From the NCBI GenBank assembly GCA_022711435.1, contig JAKLFB010000002.1:124001-188000 (forward strand): 64,000 bases of DNA, read 5' to 3'. Below the pieces are notes generated by a model, which made no database searches, was not told the DNA's origin, and worked only from the letters and a program-made list of their open reading frames with translations. The position numbers and the translations under genes were made by a program. This DNA is from Verrucomicrobiota bacterium. GTDB taxonomy: Bacteria > Verrucomicrobiota > Verrucomicrobiia > Limisphaerales > UBA1319. Below, piece after piece: positions 52,317 to 62,508 of the stretch; position 1 is the stretch's first letter, and each line of letters starts with the position of its first letter.

Positions 52317-52963
52317 CGGTGGCATCCGGAGCAGCTGAGCGGCGGCCGCATGTCGCCTGTCAGCGCCAGCAGGCGGCCCTGCTCGTTCTGGCGGGCGGGA
52401 TCGGTGTTCCAGCCCAGGTTATAGACCTGGTCGAGCGGGCGCAGATAGGCCTCGGGGCGGCGGTGGCATTCGAGGCAGAAGCTCATGCTCAGCGGCTGGT
52501 CATGGCGGACCTCCTCGAATTGGTCGACCCGCCCGTGGCAGTGGAGGCAGCTCACCCCTCTGCGGATATGAGCTGCGTGATGGAAATAGACGTAATCGGG
52601 CGTCCGATGGATTTGGATCCAAGCGACCGGGGCGCCGGTTTGCATGCTGTCGCGCACCGGAGCGAGGCGGGGGTCACCGGCCAGGACCTGGTGGTGGCAG
52701 TTCATGCATCGGGATGCATCCGGCAGCCCAGCGAACCACGAGCGTTCGACTCCGGCGTGGCAATACCGGCAGTCCATGCCCAACTGCTCGACGTGCGTCG
52801 CATGCGAGTAGGGCACCGGCTGGATGGGCTGATACCCCACCCGCGTGTATTTCGGCGTGAAATAATAACCGAGCCCTGCCGCGACAGCCGCCCCGGCAAT
52901 GGCCAGCCCCGCCGCGATGTTCAGAGGGAGCTGGTTGGTCCATTTGGGAAACACGCCGGGCAT
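52313..52963 (-). CDS. actA: Alternative complex III subunit ActA, pentahaem cytochrome c
   Basis: 216 aa from the ATG at 52963, the family-like MPGVFPKWTNQLPLN start; a longer frame reaches 53044. One N-terminal membrane anchor (about 14-33) and five CxxCH haem motifs: CRYCH (65), CMNCH (86), CLHCH (139), CLECH (163) and CSGCH (211). This spacing is typical for ActA. It is the first gene of the ten-gene respiratory operon, about 95 bp downstream of tRNA-His on the same strand, so read-through is possible; no separate promoter was identified. Confidence 0.94.
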   Translation of the reverse strand: MPGVFPKWTNQLPLNIAAGLAIAGAAVAAGLGYYFTPKYTRVGYQPIQPVPYSHATHVEQLGMDCRYCHAGVERSWFAGLPDASRCMNCHHQVLAGDPRLAPVRDSMQTGAPVAWIQIHRTPDYVYFHHAAHIRRGVSCLHCHGRVDQFEEVRHDQPLSMSFCLECHRRPEAYLRPLDQVYNLGWNTDPARQNEQGRLLALTGDMRPPLSCSGCHR

Positions 52964-53057
52964 TCGAGACACCCGCCCATCGCGGGCGGCATTGGGTGTG
53001 GCATCCCCCGCGCCCCCTGGGGCCATTCCGGGAAACCAACCCATCAGTGCGAAAAAA

Positions 53058-53133
53058 TGGGGTGACCAACGGGACTCGAACCCGCAACGTCCAGAACCAC
53101 AATCTGGAGCTCTACCATTGAGCTATGGCCACC
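53058..53133 (-). tRNA. tRNA-His (anticodon GTG)
   Basis: 76 nt on the minus strand with an encoded CCA end (53058-53060). The acceptor stem GTGGCCA pairs with TGGTCAC, and an extra 5' G at 53133 pairs with C73 as in all tRNA-His. The D-stem GCTC/GAGC and the anticodon stem CCAGA/TCTGG enclose the loop TTGTGGT, anticodon GTG. Confidence 0.97.
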
Positions 53134-53147
53134 ACCCATGGCCCCCT

Positions 53148-53175
53148 ATACTAAGCCCGGATGCCGCACCGTCAA
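53148..53175 (-). promoter_or_regulatory. Candidate promoter of tRNA-His
   Basis: On the minus strand, TTGACG (53170-53175), a 16-base spacer and TAGTAT (53148-53153) lie 14 bases before the tRNA, a good sigma70 match. Confidence 0.65.
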
Positions 53176-53183
53176 GCCTGCCA

Positions 53184-55151
53184 TCACGGGCCGGGCACGG
53201 ACACCGCCCGAAAGAACCGGGGCTCTGAACCGCCGGCGGGCAGGGAGGCGCGGCAATCGCACCGGGCGTCGCTGGTGACGACGCGGCTGATGGCTGTCCA
53301 CACCCTGAAATCGGCCGTGTGCTCGATGTCGAACGCCCGTTCATTCTCGCCCAGGAGCTGGAACGCGATGGTCTGGTCCGGCATCAGCCGGGGATCGGCC
53401 AGGCGCGGCGCCGCCGGGACCACCAGGATCGACGCGTCAGCCAGCGTGCGGCTGACCAGCAACCGCACCCCGCCGCCTTGAATCCGGCCGAGGTTGAGCA
53501 CGTTGCCCTGCTGGATCTCGAGCCGCCGCACGTCGAACTCGCCGGGCACGCCGGTCAAGTCGAGGCTGACGGCGCCGCCGCCGGGCAGGAACAGGGCCCA
53601 CGAACTGCCGAACTGCCCGCACTGCCCGCGGTTCACGCGCGCCGCAGCCGGCTGGAACGTCGTCGGATCCAGCCCGCGCATGAAATCCGCGAATTGCTGC
53701 ATCCGCCGGAGCCCGGTGTCCTTCTGCAGCAGGTAATCCTCGAGGTTCATCCCCAGCTGGGCGGCGCGGGCAGGGGGGAAGTCCGAGTGGGTGGCATGGG
53801 CGCGCATGAGGCTGCCGAACGTGGGGAACGCCAAAGCGGCGATGAAATTGCGATGCGTGTTGCGGATCCCGAGCGCGGTCTCGTTGTCATAGCCGGCGGA
53901 CTCGTACCAGTACTCCTCGAACCAGAGCGGTTTGCCATGCGCGCGATAGCCGAGCGCGGCGGTGTATTGGGTCTCGTTGCGGGCGATTTGGACTTCGAGG
54001 AAATCGATGTTGGGATTGGCGATATTGGAGGTGTCGGCGGTGCGGTGATGGCAGCCGAGCGGATGGCGGTAGGGATCGATGCTTTTAACGAGCTGCGCCT
54101 TGCGCTGGACTTCGCTGGACCAGGCGCCCCAGGGAGGGTTGGCCTCGTCGACCTCGCCGTAGAGCACCCAGCGGACATTGAACGCGGCGTAGCGCGCCAG
54201 GGCGTAGCTGAACCATCGGTCGTCGCGCTCGATGGTGTTCAGCTTGGTCCACCACTTGCTGTTGTCGGGAAAGCCGCCGATCACCAGGCCCACCATGATG
54301 CCCCGGTCATTGGCGTATTGGACCATCTGGTCGAGACGCTGGAAATAGGCTGGATCGAGGTCGTCGGCGGCCGGCGCGCCCCGGAACGGGCTCAGGCCTC
54401 CTCGCGTGTAGAGCGAGAGCCAGACGCAGCCCTGGACGGTGTTGAGGCCGCGGGCCTCGAGGGCGTTCATCCAGGCTTGGAACTCGGGCAGGAAGAGCTC
54501 CTCGGCAAACGAAAACTGCGTGTCGCCTACCGGCAGGAAAGGCGAGCCGTCGCTCAGCCGCCACCCGTGGCCATCCCGCTCGAGAAAACCGCGAAGCAGT
54601 ACGTTGGCGGCGACCTCGGCCGGGCCCGGGGCGGCGGCGGTCAGGTTCGACGCGACTCCGTTCAGCCCGGGATCGCTCGATCGGGTCGACCACTCCCAGA
54701 CACCCGGCCGTGTGGGCGCGAACCGGATCCGCCACACGTTGGATCCGTCCCAAAAACCGGGGGCCACGATCCGATCGCCCGAGGCATGGACGAAGGTGGC
54801 CGTGACGCCCGGCCCGTCGCGGTAGGGCAAGGCAGCCGGGGCTTCCGCGCCCAGGGCGATCTCGTAGGGCCGAAAGGTCAGGGGCGCCGCCGGCCCAGCC
54901 GATAGAAGACCAACAGGCGCTGCCGGGCTCGGCGCGGTTGCCGCTCCTCCTGCGATTGGGCCGCCGGTTTCCGCGGAGGCGCCGAGCCCCGCGGCCGCGC
55001 TCACCAGCCCGCCGGCCAGGACCCAGGCGGCGAGGGCGCGTCGCCAGCCCGCTGCGAAAACGATCCAATCTGCCCCTCGCCGGAATAGGCGCCGCCCCAT
55101 CGCCGAGGACAGCCGATCGGCCCCAGCAGCTCCGAATGCAGGTGGTTTCAT
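53184..55151 (-). CDS. Secreted DUF5060/DUF4038 (apiosidase-like) glycoside hydrolase
   Basis: 655 aa from the ATG at 55151; an internal ATG at 55100 would also give a signal peptide. Residues about 85-180 are a DUF5060-like beta-sandwich (TFRPYEIALGAEAPAALPYR, RFAPTRPGVWEWSTRSSD). About 190-500 form an apiosidase-like TIM barrel: GHGWRLSDGSPFLPVGDTQF, LEARGLNTVQGCVW, RWVLYGEVDEANPPWG and PLWFEEYWYESAGY, where the Glu residues of YGEVDEAN and WFEEYW are the likely catalytic acids. The C-terminus (FDIEHTADFRVWTAISR ... PRFFRAV) is the module shared with other secreted proteins. Relatives act on pectin-type side chains, but the substrate here is not shown. Confidence 0.82.
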   Translation of the reverse strand: MKPPAFGAAGADRLSSAMGRRLFRRGADWIVFAAGWRRALAAWVLAGGLVSAAAGLGASAETGGPIAGGAATAPSPAAPVGLLSAGPAAPLTFRPYEIALGAEAPAALPYRDGPGVTATFVHASGDRIVAPGFWDGSNVWRIRFAPTRPGVWEWSTRSSDPGLNGVASNLTAAAPGPAEVAANVLLRGFLERDGHGWRLSDGSPFLPVGDTQFSFAEELFLPEFQAWMNALEARGLNTVQGCVWLSLYTRGGLSPFRGAPAADDLDPAYFQRLDQMVQYANDRGIMVGLVIGGFPDNSKWWTKLNTIERDDRWFSYALARYAAFNVRWVLYGEVDEANPPWGAWSSEVQRKAQLVKSIDPYRHPLGCHHRTADTSNIANPNIDFLEVQIARNETQYTAALGYRAHGKPLWFEEYWYESAGYDNETALGIRNTHRNFIAALAFPTFGSLMRAHATHSDFPPARAAQLGMNLEDYLLQKDTGLRRMQQFADFMRGLDPTTFQPAAARVNRGQCGQFGSSWALFLPGGGAVSLDLTGVPGEFDVRRLEIQQGNVLNLGRIQGGGVRLLVSRTLADASILVVPAAPRLADPRLMPDQTIAFQLLGENERAFDIEHTADFRVWTAISRVVTSDARCDCRASLPAGGSEPRFFRAVSVPGP

Positions 55152-55445
55152 CGTGAATCGGCCCGAAGAATAAGCGATGGCGTCCGGAAACGGTAGGGGA
55201 AAAGCAGGGTCATCCAACCGCCGAGTGGACAATCTCGAAAAGCGGATTCATTATGCTTTCAATTCTGATATGAGACGCGCACATGCTATCCAGAGCGTCA
55301 GAAGTCGACAACGCGGGGTCAGGGGACCCGATCAGAATCGTGCAGGTTGCGTGCCCTCACGCGGCGTGACTTATGACGTTGTGCATATCCGGTCCGCGAA
55401 CGGTGCGGGACACGCTTTCTGCCGCAGCCATCGCCCCGGCGCCCT

Positions 55446-56714
55446 ATGAACTCTCGGGAACGACTGATCGCCACCCTGAACCACGAGGAGCCCGACCGTC
55501 TTTGCGTCGATTTCGGGGCGGGCTATCAAACGGGTATGGGGGCGGGCGCCGTGCATCGGCTGCGCCAGGCGGTGTTGGGCGACGTCCGGCATCGGGTGAA
55601 GGTGATCGAGCCCTACCAGATGCTGGGGGAGATCGACGATGCGTTGATCGAGGCGCTGGGGCTCGATGTGGTGGGTGTGCATGGATCGAGAACGATGTTC
55701 GGCTTTCGGAACGAGGGGTGGAAGCCGTTCGAGCTGCTGGACGGCACGCCGGCGCTCGTGCCGGAGGGGTTCAACGTGACCCCGTCCGAGGACGGCGGCT
55801 GGCTGATCTATCCGGAGGGGGACACAAGCGTTCCGCCCAGCGCCCGGATGCCCCGCGGGAGCTATTTCTTCGACTCGATCTGCCGGCAGGAGTCCCTGGA
55901 CGAATCGAACCTGGACCCCGCCGACAACTGCGAGGAGTTCGGTGTCATCGATGGCGAGGAGACGCAGCACTTCGCCCGGTGGGCGCGGCGCTGCGCTGAG
56001 GAGACGGCCCGCGGTGTTTACATCACCCTGCCGGGCACTGCCTTTGGGGACATCGCGCTGGTGCCGGCGCCGTGGATGAAGCGCCCCCGAGGGATTCGAG
56101 GCGTGGCGGAATGGTACATGGCCACCGTCACAGCCCGCGATTACGTGCGGGCGGTTTTCGAGCGCCAGCTCGAGTCCGCCCTGGGCAACGTCGAGCGGCT
56201 GGCGGCCGCCGTCGGGGATCGCGCCCAGGTCGCCTTCGTCTCCGGGACGGACTTCGGCACTCAGACCAGCCAGTTCTGTTCGGTCCGAACCTATCGCGAT
56301 CTCTACAAGCCGTTCCACAAGGCGGTGAACGACCGCATCCACGCGCTGACGCGCTGGAAGACGTTCATGCACAGCTGCGGGGCGATCCTGCCGCTGATCC
56401 CGGAGTTCATCGATGCGGGATTCGACATCCTGAACCCGGTGCAGTGCTCCGCGGCGGGGATGGAGCCGCGCCTTTTGAAGCGCGAGTTCGGCGGGCAGAT
56501 CGTCTTCTGGGGCGGGGGAGTCGACACGCAAAAGACGCTGCCCTTCGGCACGCCGGACGAGGTCTATCGCGAGGTCCGCGAGCGGATCGAGATTTTCGCC
56601 CCGGGCGGCGGCTATGTGTTCAACAGCACGCACAACGTCCAAAGCAACGTCCCGGTCGAGAACCTGCTCGCGATGTTCCGCGCCGTCGACGACGGCCGCT
56701 CGAGGGGGGGATGA
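55446..56714 (+). CDS. Uroporphyrinogen decarboxylase-family protein (methyltransferase-type)
   Basis: 422 aa. It opens MNSRERLIATLNHEEPDRLCVDFG, the usual start of URO-D-superfamily methylcobamide:CoM methyltransferase-like proteins, and shares FVSGTDFGTQTSQFCS and KTFMHSCGAILPLIPEFIDAGFDILNPVQ, where the HSCG motif is a zinc-binding site in methyltransferases rather than in HemE. The HemE N-terminal arginine motif is not obvious, so haem synthesis is unlikely. The role could be demethylation of a small compound, but no corrinoid protein gene is adjacent. A second, divergent URO-D-like gene follows 69 bp later. Confidence 0.85.
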   Translation: MNSRERLIATLNHEEPDRLCVDFGAGYQTGMGAGAVHRLRQAVLGDVRHRVKVIEPYQMLGEIDDALIEALGLDVVGVHGSRTMFGFRNEGWKPFELLDGTPALVPEGFNVTPSEDGGWLIYPEGDTSVPPSARMPRGSYFFDSICRQESLDESNLDPADNCEEFGVIDGEETQHFARWARRCAEETARGVYITLPGTAFGDIALVPAPWMKRPRGIRGVAEWYMATVTARDYVRAVFERQLESALGNVERLAAAVGDRAQVAFVSGTDFGTQTSQFCSVRTYRDLYKPFHKAVNDRIHALTRWKTFMHSCGAILPLIPEFIDAGFDILNPVQCSAAGMEPRLLKREFGGQIVFWGGGVDTQKTLPFGTPDEVYREVRERIEIFAPGGGYVFNSTHNVQSNVPVENLLAMFRAVDDGRSRGG

Positions 56715-56783
56715 CGGGGGCATGGGCGGCGCCAGAGCCGGGCCGCATGGCCCGCCAGCGAAATCGATCGATCCGAAAACCGC

Positions 56784-57767
56784 ATGAACGCATTCAACCA
56801 GATCGTCCTTGGCTCGCCGCGCCGGCTGGCCATGCCGATCGCCGTGTATCCGGCCCTGGCGCTGACCGGGGCGAAAGTCGCGGACATCGTGACCAATCCG
56901 CGCGCCCAGCTCGAGGCGCAGGAGGCCCTTCAGCAGCGCTATCATTGGCCCTTTGTTCTCACTGCCATGGATCTCAGCGCCGAGGCCGAAGCGTTCGGCT
57001 GCGCCATTGCGGTGAGCGAGAGCGAGGTCCCCACCGTGACCGGGCGCCGGATCGCGAGCCGGGAGCAGGCTGAAGCGCTCCCGGTGCCGCAGCCCGGCGA
57101 CGGCCGCACGGGCGTCTATCTCGAGTCGGTCCAGCTCTTCCGGAGGATGACGGGCCGGCCCTTCGTGTTCGGGGGGTGCATCGGCCCCTTCTCGCTGGCC
57201 GCCCGCCTCGTGGGCGTGAGCGAGGCCTTGGAGTTGACCGTGGCCGAGCCGGACTGGATTCGCATCGTGGTGGAGAAGGCGGCCGCATTTCTCAGCGGCT
57301 ACATCCGCGCGTTCCGGGAGGCCGGCGCCGATGGGATCCTGATGGCGGAGCCGGCCGCCGGGCTGCTGTCGCCACGGGGGATGTCGGCGTTCTCGAGCGC
57401 TTACATCCGGCGCATCGCCCTCGAGGCCGGCGGCGGGTCCTTCTGCTTCCTGCTCCACAACTGCGCGGCCCGGATGCCGCACCTGCACGCGATCCTGGAG
57501 ACCGGGCTCGAGACGTTTCATTTCGGCGCGCCGATGGACATCGTGGGCGCGCTCGGCAAGGTGCCGCCGGACGTGGTGGTGTGCGGCAATCTGGATCCGG
57601 CCGGCGTTTTCGTGCAGCTGCCGCCGGCCGAGGTCCGGGAGAGGGCCGTAGCGCTGCGGGCGGCGGCGGCCGCCCGCCGCAACTTCGTGATCTCCTCCGG
57701 GTGCGATCTTCCTCCGGGGACGCCGATCGCCAGCCTCGACGCTTTCGATCAGGCCGTCTCGGCGTAG
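56784..57767 (+). CDS. URO-D-family methyltransferase (MtaA-like)
   Basis: 327 aa. The MtaA/CmuA-like start RLAMPIAVYPALALTGAKVAD is followed by LTAMDLSAEAEAFGCAI, FGGCIGPFSLAARLVG, GADGILMAEPAAGLLSP and FLLHNCAARMPHLHAIL, ending NFVISSGCDLPPGTPIASLD. The His-Asn-Cys and SSGCDLPP segments hold the expected zinc ligands of corrinoid:thiol methyltransferases. Its sequence differs clearly from the preceding gene, so the two probably act on different steps. It overlaps the convergent UbiE-like gene by 19 bp. Confidence 0.88.
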   Translation: MNAFNQIVLGSPRRLAMPIAVYPALALTGAKVADIVTNPRAQLEAQEALQQRYHWPFVLTAMDLSAEAEAFGCAIAVSESEVPTVTGRRIASREQAEALPVPQPGDGRTGVYLESVQLFRRMTGRPFVFGGCIGPFSLAARLVGVSEALELTVAEPDWIRIVVEKAAAFLSGYIRAFREAGADGILMAEPAAGLLSPRGMSAFSSAYIRRIALEAGGGSFCFLLHNCAARMPHLHAILETGLETFHFGAPMDIVGALGKVPPDVVVCGNLDPAGVFVQLPPAEVRERAVALRAAAAARRNFVISSGCDLPPGTPIASLDAFDQAVSA

Positions 57768-58465
57768 TGGAGGCTCATGGCGCCGCCGAGGAAATTCCGG
57801 AGCCGGAGGTTCCGGCAGCCGCGCCTCTCGAGCTCGAGCGTGACACCTGCCTGGGCGGGGTAGTGATCCAGGGACTCGAGGATGTAGGCGTAGGCGTCGG
57901 CATCCCCGCAGAACCATCGGCCCAGGTGCGGCACCAGCCATCGCAGGTAGGCGAAGTAGATCGTCCTCCAGAGCCGATTGGACGGCTTGCCAAAATCCAG
58001 GATCAACAGCCGCCCGCCCGGGCGCAGGACGCGGATCATTTCGGCCAGACCGGCCGGCCAGTCAGCCAGGTTCCGCAGACCATAGCCGATCGTTGCCCCG
58101 TCGAACGCGCCATCCGGAAACGGCGTGTGCTGAGTATCGCCGCGCACCCAGCTCACGCCGGGGATGCCGGCGGCCGCGCATCGCCGGCGGGCCACCTCGA
58201 GCATCGGCTCGCTGAAATCCAGCCCGGTCACCTGCGCTCCCTGTCGCGCCAGGCCCAGCGCGATGTCGCCCGTGCCGCAGCACAGGTCCAGAAAGGCGTC
58301 TCCGGGCCGCACGCGGGCCTCGGCCAGCAGCGCTCGTTTCCAGAGCCGATGCAGCCCGAGGCTCTGCCAGTCGTTGACGCGGTCATATCGGCGCGCAATG
58401 CGGTCGAACAGCGCGTTGACCTTGATCGCGCGCTGGCCGCCCGAATCGTAGTAAGGATTGGCCAT
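57749..58465 (-). CDS. ubiE: Demethylmenaquinone/ubiquinone C-methyltransferase UbiE/MenG
   Basis: 238 aa. UbiE signatures: KVNALFDRIARRYDRVNDWQ, the SAM-binding FLDLCCGTGDIALGLA, then GYGLRNLADWPAGLAEMIRVLRPGGRLLILDF, and the C-terminal NFLGGAMSLHYAE. It adds a methyl group to demethylmenaquinone, the last step of menaquinone synthesis. This links it to the quinol-oxidising ACIII operon of the window, though it is not adjacent. It follows the YjhG-like gene by 27 bp, so may be co-transcribed. Confidence 0.93.
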   Translation of the reverse strand: MANPYYDSGGQRAIKVNALFDRIARRYDRVNDWQSLGLHRLWKRALLAEARVRPGDAFLDLCCGTGDIALGLARQGAQVTGLDFSEPMLEVARRRCAAAGIPGVSWVRGDTQHTPFPDGAFDGATIGYGLRNLADWPAGLAEMIRVLRPGGRLLILDFGKPSNRLWRTIYFAYLRWLVPHLGRWFCGDADAYAYILESLDHYPAQAGVTLELERRGCRNLRLRNFLGGAMSLHYAETA

Positions 58466-58492
58466 GGGGGATGCAGGGGGCCTTTGCGGCGA

Positions 58493-60490
<1,998 letters not shown>

Positions 60491-60532
60491 GGGAATCGAT
60501 GGGTGTAGGTGAGCCTGTGGTTTGCGGGCCGA

Positions 60533-61411
60533 TCAAGGGAACACGTGCACCGCCAGTCCCGTGCGCTCTCGGATCGTGGCTGCCACGGCGTCCAGCTCGC
60601 CGGGTTCGAGCCGGGTTGCGAATGCCTCGGGCGTGGGGCGCGCCACGGTGTAGGCCTGGACTTCGCGCACCCGCCCGCCCGCGCCGGCCAGCTCCTCGAG
60701 CCGGTCGCAATAGGCCGCCAGCTCGTCCGCCGGCATCGCCTCGCCGTGCACCCGGAGAAACAGGCTCTGGATCACGATGGGCCGGACGCGCGCTGCCTCG
60801 AGCAGGTTCGACAGAATCCGGTCCAAACGGACATGGCTGCGATTGATCCGGCGGTAATACGCCTCGGTCCCGGCATCCAGCTTGCCCCAGATCTCTCCCT
60901 GGTGCGCGTCCAGGATTTCGAGCCCGCGCCGGACATCGGCCTTGTCGAGCCCCGCGGCATTGGTGATCAGGACGATTTTCGTCGAGTCCAGTCCCTCGGC
61001 CATCTTGACCTCGGCCACCGTTTGCACGGACTCGGCGAACCCGGCGATCATTGTGGGCTCGCCATCCCCGCTGAACGCCAGGTCGCGGATGTCGCGGAGC
61101 AGATGGGGTGCGGTGCGGAACCGCGGATCGGCCTCGAGCCGCCCGGCCTGGACGAGCCGGATCAGCGCCACGAGCTCTTCCCGGAGCCGGCCTGGATCCA
61201 CCCGTGTCGTCCGCGGCGGCGTCCGGCGGTCCACCTCGCAATAGATGCAATCGAAATTGCAGCGCTTGTCGGGATTGAGGTTGATGCCCAGGGAGAGCCC
61301 TTGCGAACGCCGGGAGATCACCGGGTAGACATACAGGAACTGGTCGTATTGGCGGGTATGGTTCAAGACCGCCGGGATTTGCCGCGAGACGAATGGAATC
61401 CGCTCAGTCAC
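60533..61411 (-). CDS. Radical SAM protein
   Basis: 292 aa. The cluster motif C51-NFD-C55-IY-C58 sits in INLNPDKRCNFDCIYCEVDR, with the GDGEPTM glycine-rich motif (DLAFSGDGEPTM), then KIVLITNAAGLDKADVRRGL and EIWGKLDAGTEAYYRRINR. The layout resembles the uncharacterised radical SAM family with a short C-terminal half (VREVQAYTVARPTPE). The N-terminal residues and the following KRCNFDC position are typical for this small group. The reaction is not known. It lies 50 bp after fabI on the same strand. Confidence 0.88.
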   Translation of the reverse strand: MTERIPFVSRQIPAVLNHTRQYDQFLYVYPVISRRSQGLSLGINLNPDKRCNFDCIYCEVDRRTPPRTTRVDPGRLREELVALIRLVQAGRLEADPRFRTAPHLLRDIRDLAFSGDGEPTMIAGFAESVQTVAEVKMAEGLDSTKIVLITNAAGLDKADVRRGLEILDAHQGEIWGKLDAGTEAYYRRINRSHVRLDRILSNLLEAARVRPIVIQSLFLRVHGEAMPADELAAYCDRLEELAGAGGRVREVQAYTVARPTPEAFATRLEPGELDAVAATIRERTGLAVHVFP

Positions 61412-61461
61412 ACGGCCAGCTTAAGCCCGAACTGGCGGCTGGCAAGCCGCAGGTCCAATGC

Positions 61462-62235
61462 CTACACTCCCATGATCTGATAGCCGCAATCGACGTAGAT
61501 CGTCTGGCCGGTGATGGCGGCGGCGCCGTCGCTGGCCAGGAACACCCCGGTTGCCCCCAGCTCATCCGGCCGCAGGTTCCGCCGAAGCGGGGCTTTTTCT
61601 TCGTGCTGCTTGAGGATGTCGGTAAAGCCGGCGATGCCCCGGGCCGCCAGGGTGTTGACCGGGCCGGCGCTGATGCAGTTGACGCGGATCTGGCGCGGGC
61701 CGAGGTCGTAGGCAAGGTAGCGCGCACAGGCTTCGAGCGCCGCCTTGGCCACCCCCATCACGTTGTAGTGAGGCACCACTTTCTCCGCCCCGTAATAGCT
61801 CATGGCGATCAGGCTGCCCCCTCGAGTCATCAGGGGCGCTGCCGCGCGCGCCAGCGCCACCAGGGAATAGGCGCTCACTTCGAGCGCCACCCGGAAGGCC
61901 TCCCGCCCGGTCCCCAGGAAATCGCCCTCGAGCGCCTCCCTCGGTGCAAATGCAATCGAGTGGAGCAGAAGATCCAGCCCGCCAAACCGCGCGCGCGCCT
62001 CGCCCATCACATGGTCGATCTCCCGATCCTGGTTGACGTCGCACGGCCAGACGGGGACTTCGGGCCCCAGGGCCGCCGCCAGCTCCGCGACGTTCTCCCG
62101 CAATCGCTCGCCCTGATAGGTCAAGGCCAGGCGCGCCCCGGCTTCCGCCCAGGCCTGCGCGATTGCCCAGGCGATCGATCGCCGGTTCGCCACCCCAAAC
62201 ACGATCCCTGTTTTACCCTCGAGCATCGGCTTCAT
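61462..62235 (-). CDS. fabI: Enoyl-[acyl-carrier-protein] reductase [NADH] FabI
   Basis: 257 aa from the ATG at 62235; the longer frame upstream is not protein-like. FabI features: the nucleotide-binding loop GIVFGVANRRSIAWAIAQ, LLHSIAFAPRE and the catalytic segment SYYGAEKVVPHYNVMGVAKA with Y147, Y157 and K164 matching Y146, Y156 and K163 of E. coli FabI, then RVNCISAGPVNTLAA. It reduces the enoyl-ACP double bond in the last step of each fatty-acid elongation cycle. It is the first gene in a minus-strand run; the 273-bp gap upstream is shared with the next, divergent gene. Confidence 0.96.
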   Translation of the reverse strand: MKPMLEGKTGIVFGVANRRSIAWAIAQAWAEAGARLALTYQGERLRENVAELAAALGPEVPVWPCDVNQDREIDHVMGEARARFGGLDLLLHSIAFAPREALEGDFLGTGREAFRVALEVSAYSLVALARAAAPLMTRGGSLIAMSYYGAEKVVPHYNVMGVAKAALEACARYLAYDLGPRQIRVNCISAGPVNTLAARGIAGFTDILKQHEEKAPLRRNLRPDELGATGVFLASDGAAAITGQTIYVDCGYQIMGV

Positions 62236-62508
62236 AGTCTCGGCCCCATTTATAGTCCAAGACCATCGCCAGAACAAGGCGCCCCCATCCCAGCCGCACG
62301 GGTGCAAGACGAAAATCTTCGAAAACAAGCCGTCTGATCCCGCCGGGAGGGGGCATGAGAAAAATTCTGTGATTTTGTAGCAACATTGAAGGTCAGTATC
62401 GAGTATAGTAGACATCGACATCCTCGCTGGTCGTGCTGTACGGGCCGCTGCCAATCGCGGCGGGCGGGGCAAATGGAACAACGCAACGGCAAGCAAAAAG
62501 CCTCGGAT

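Noticed and set aside
49170..52424. Long plus-strand frame opposite actB
   Set aside because: A shadow of a strongly recognised gene; no domain or signal in its translation.
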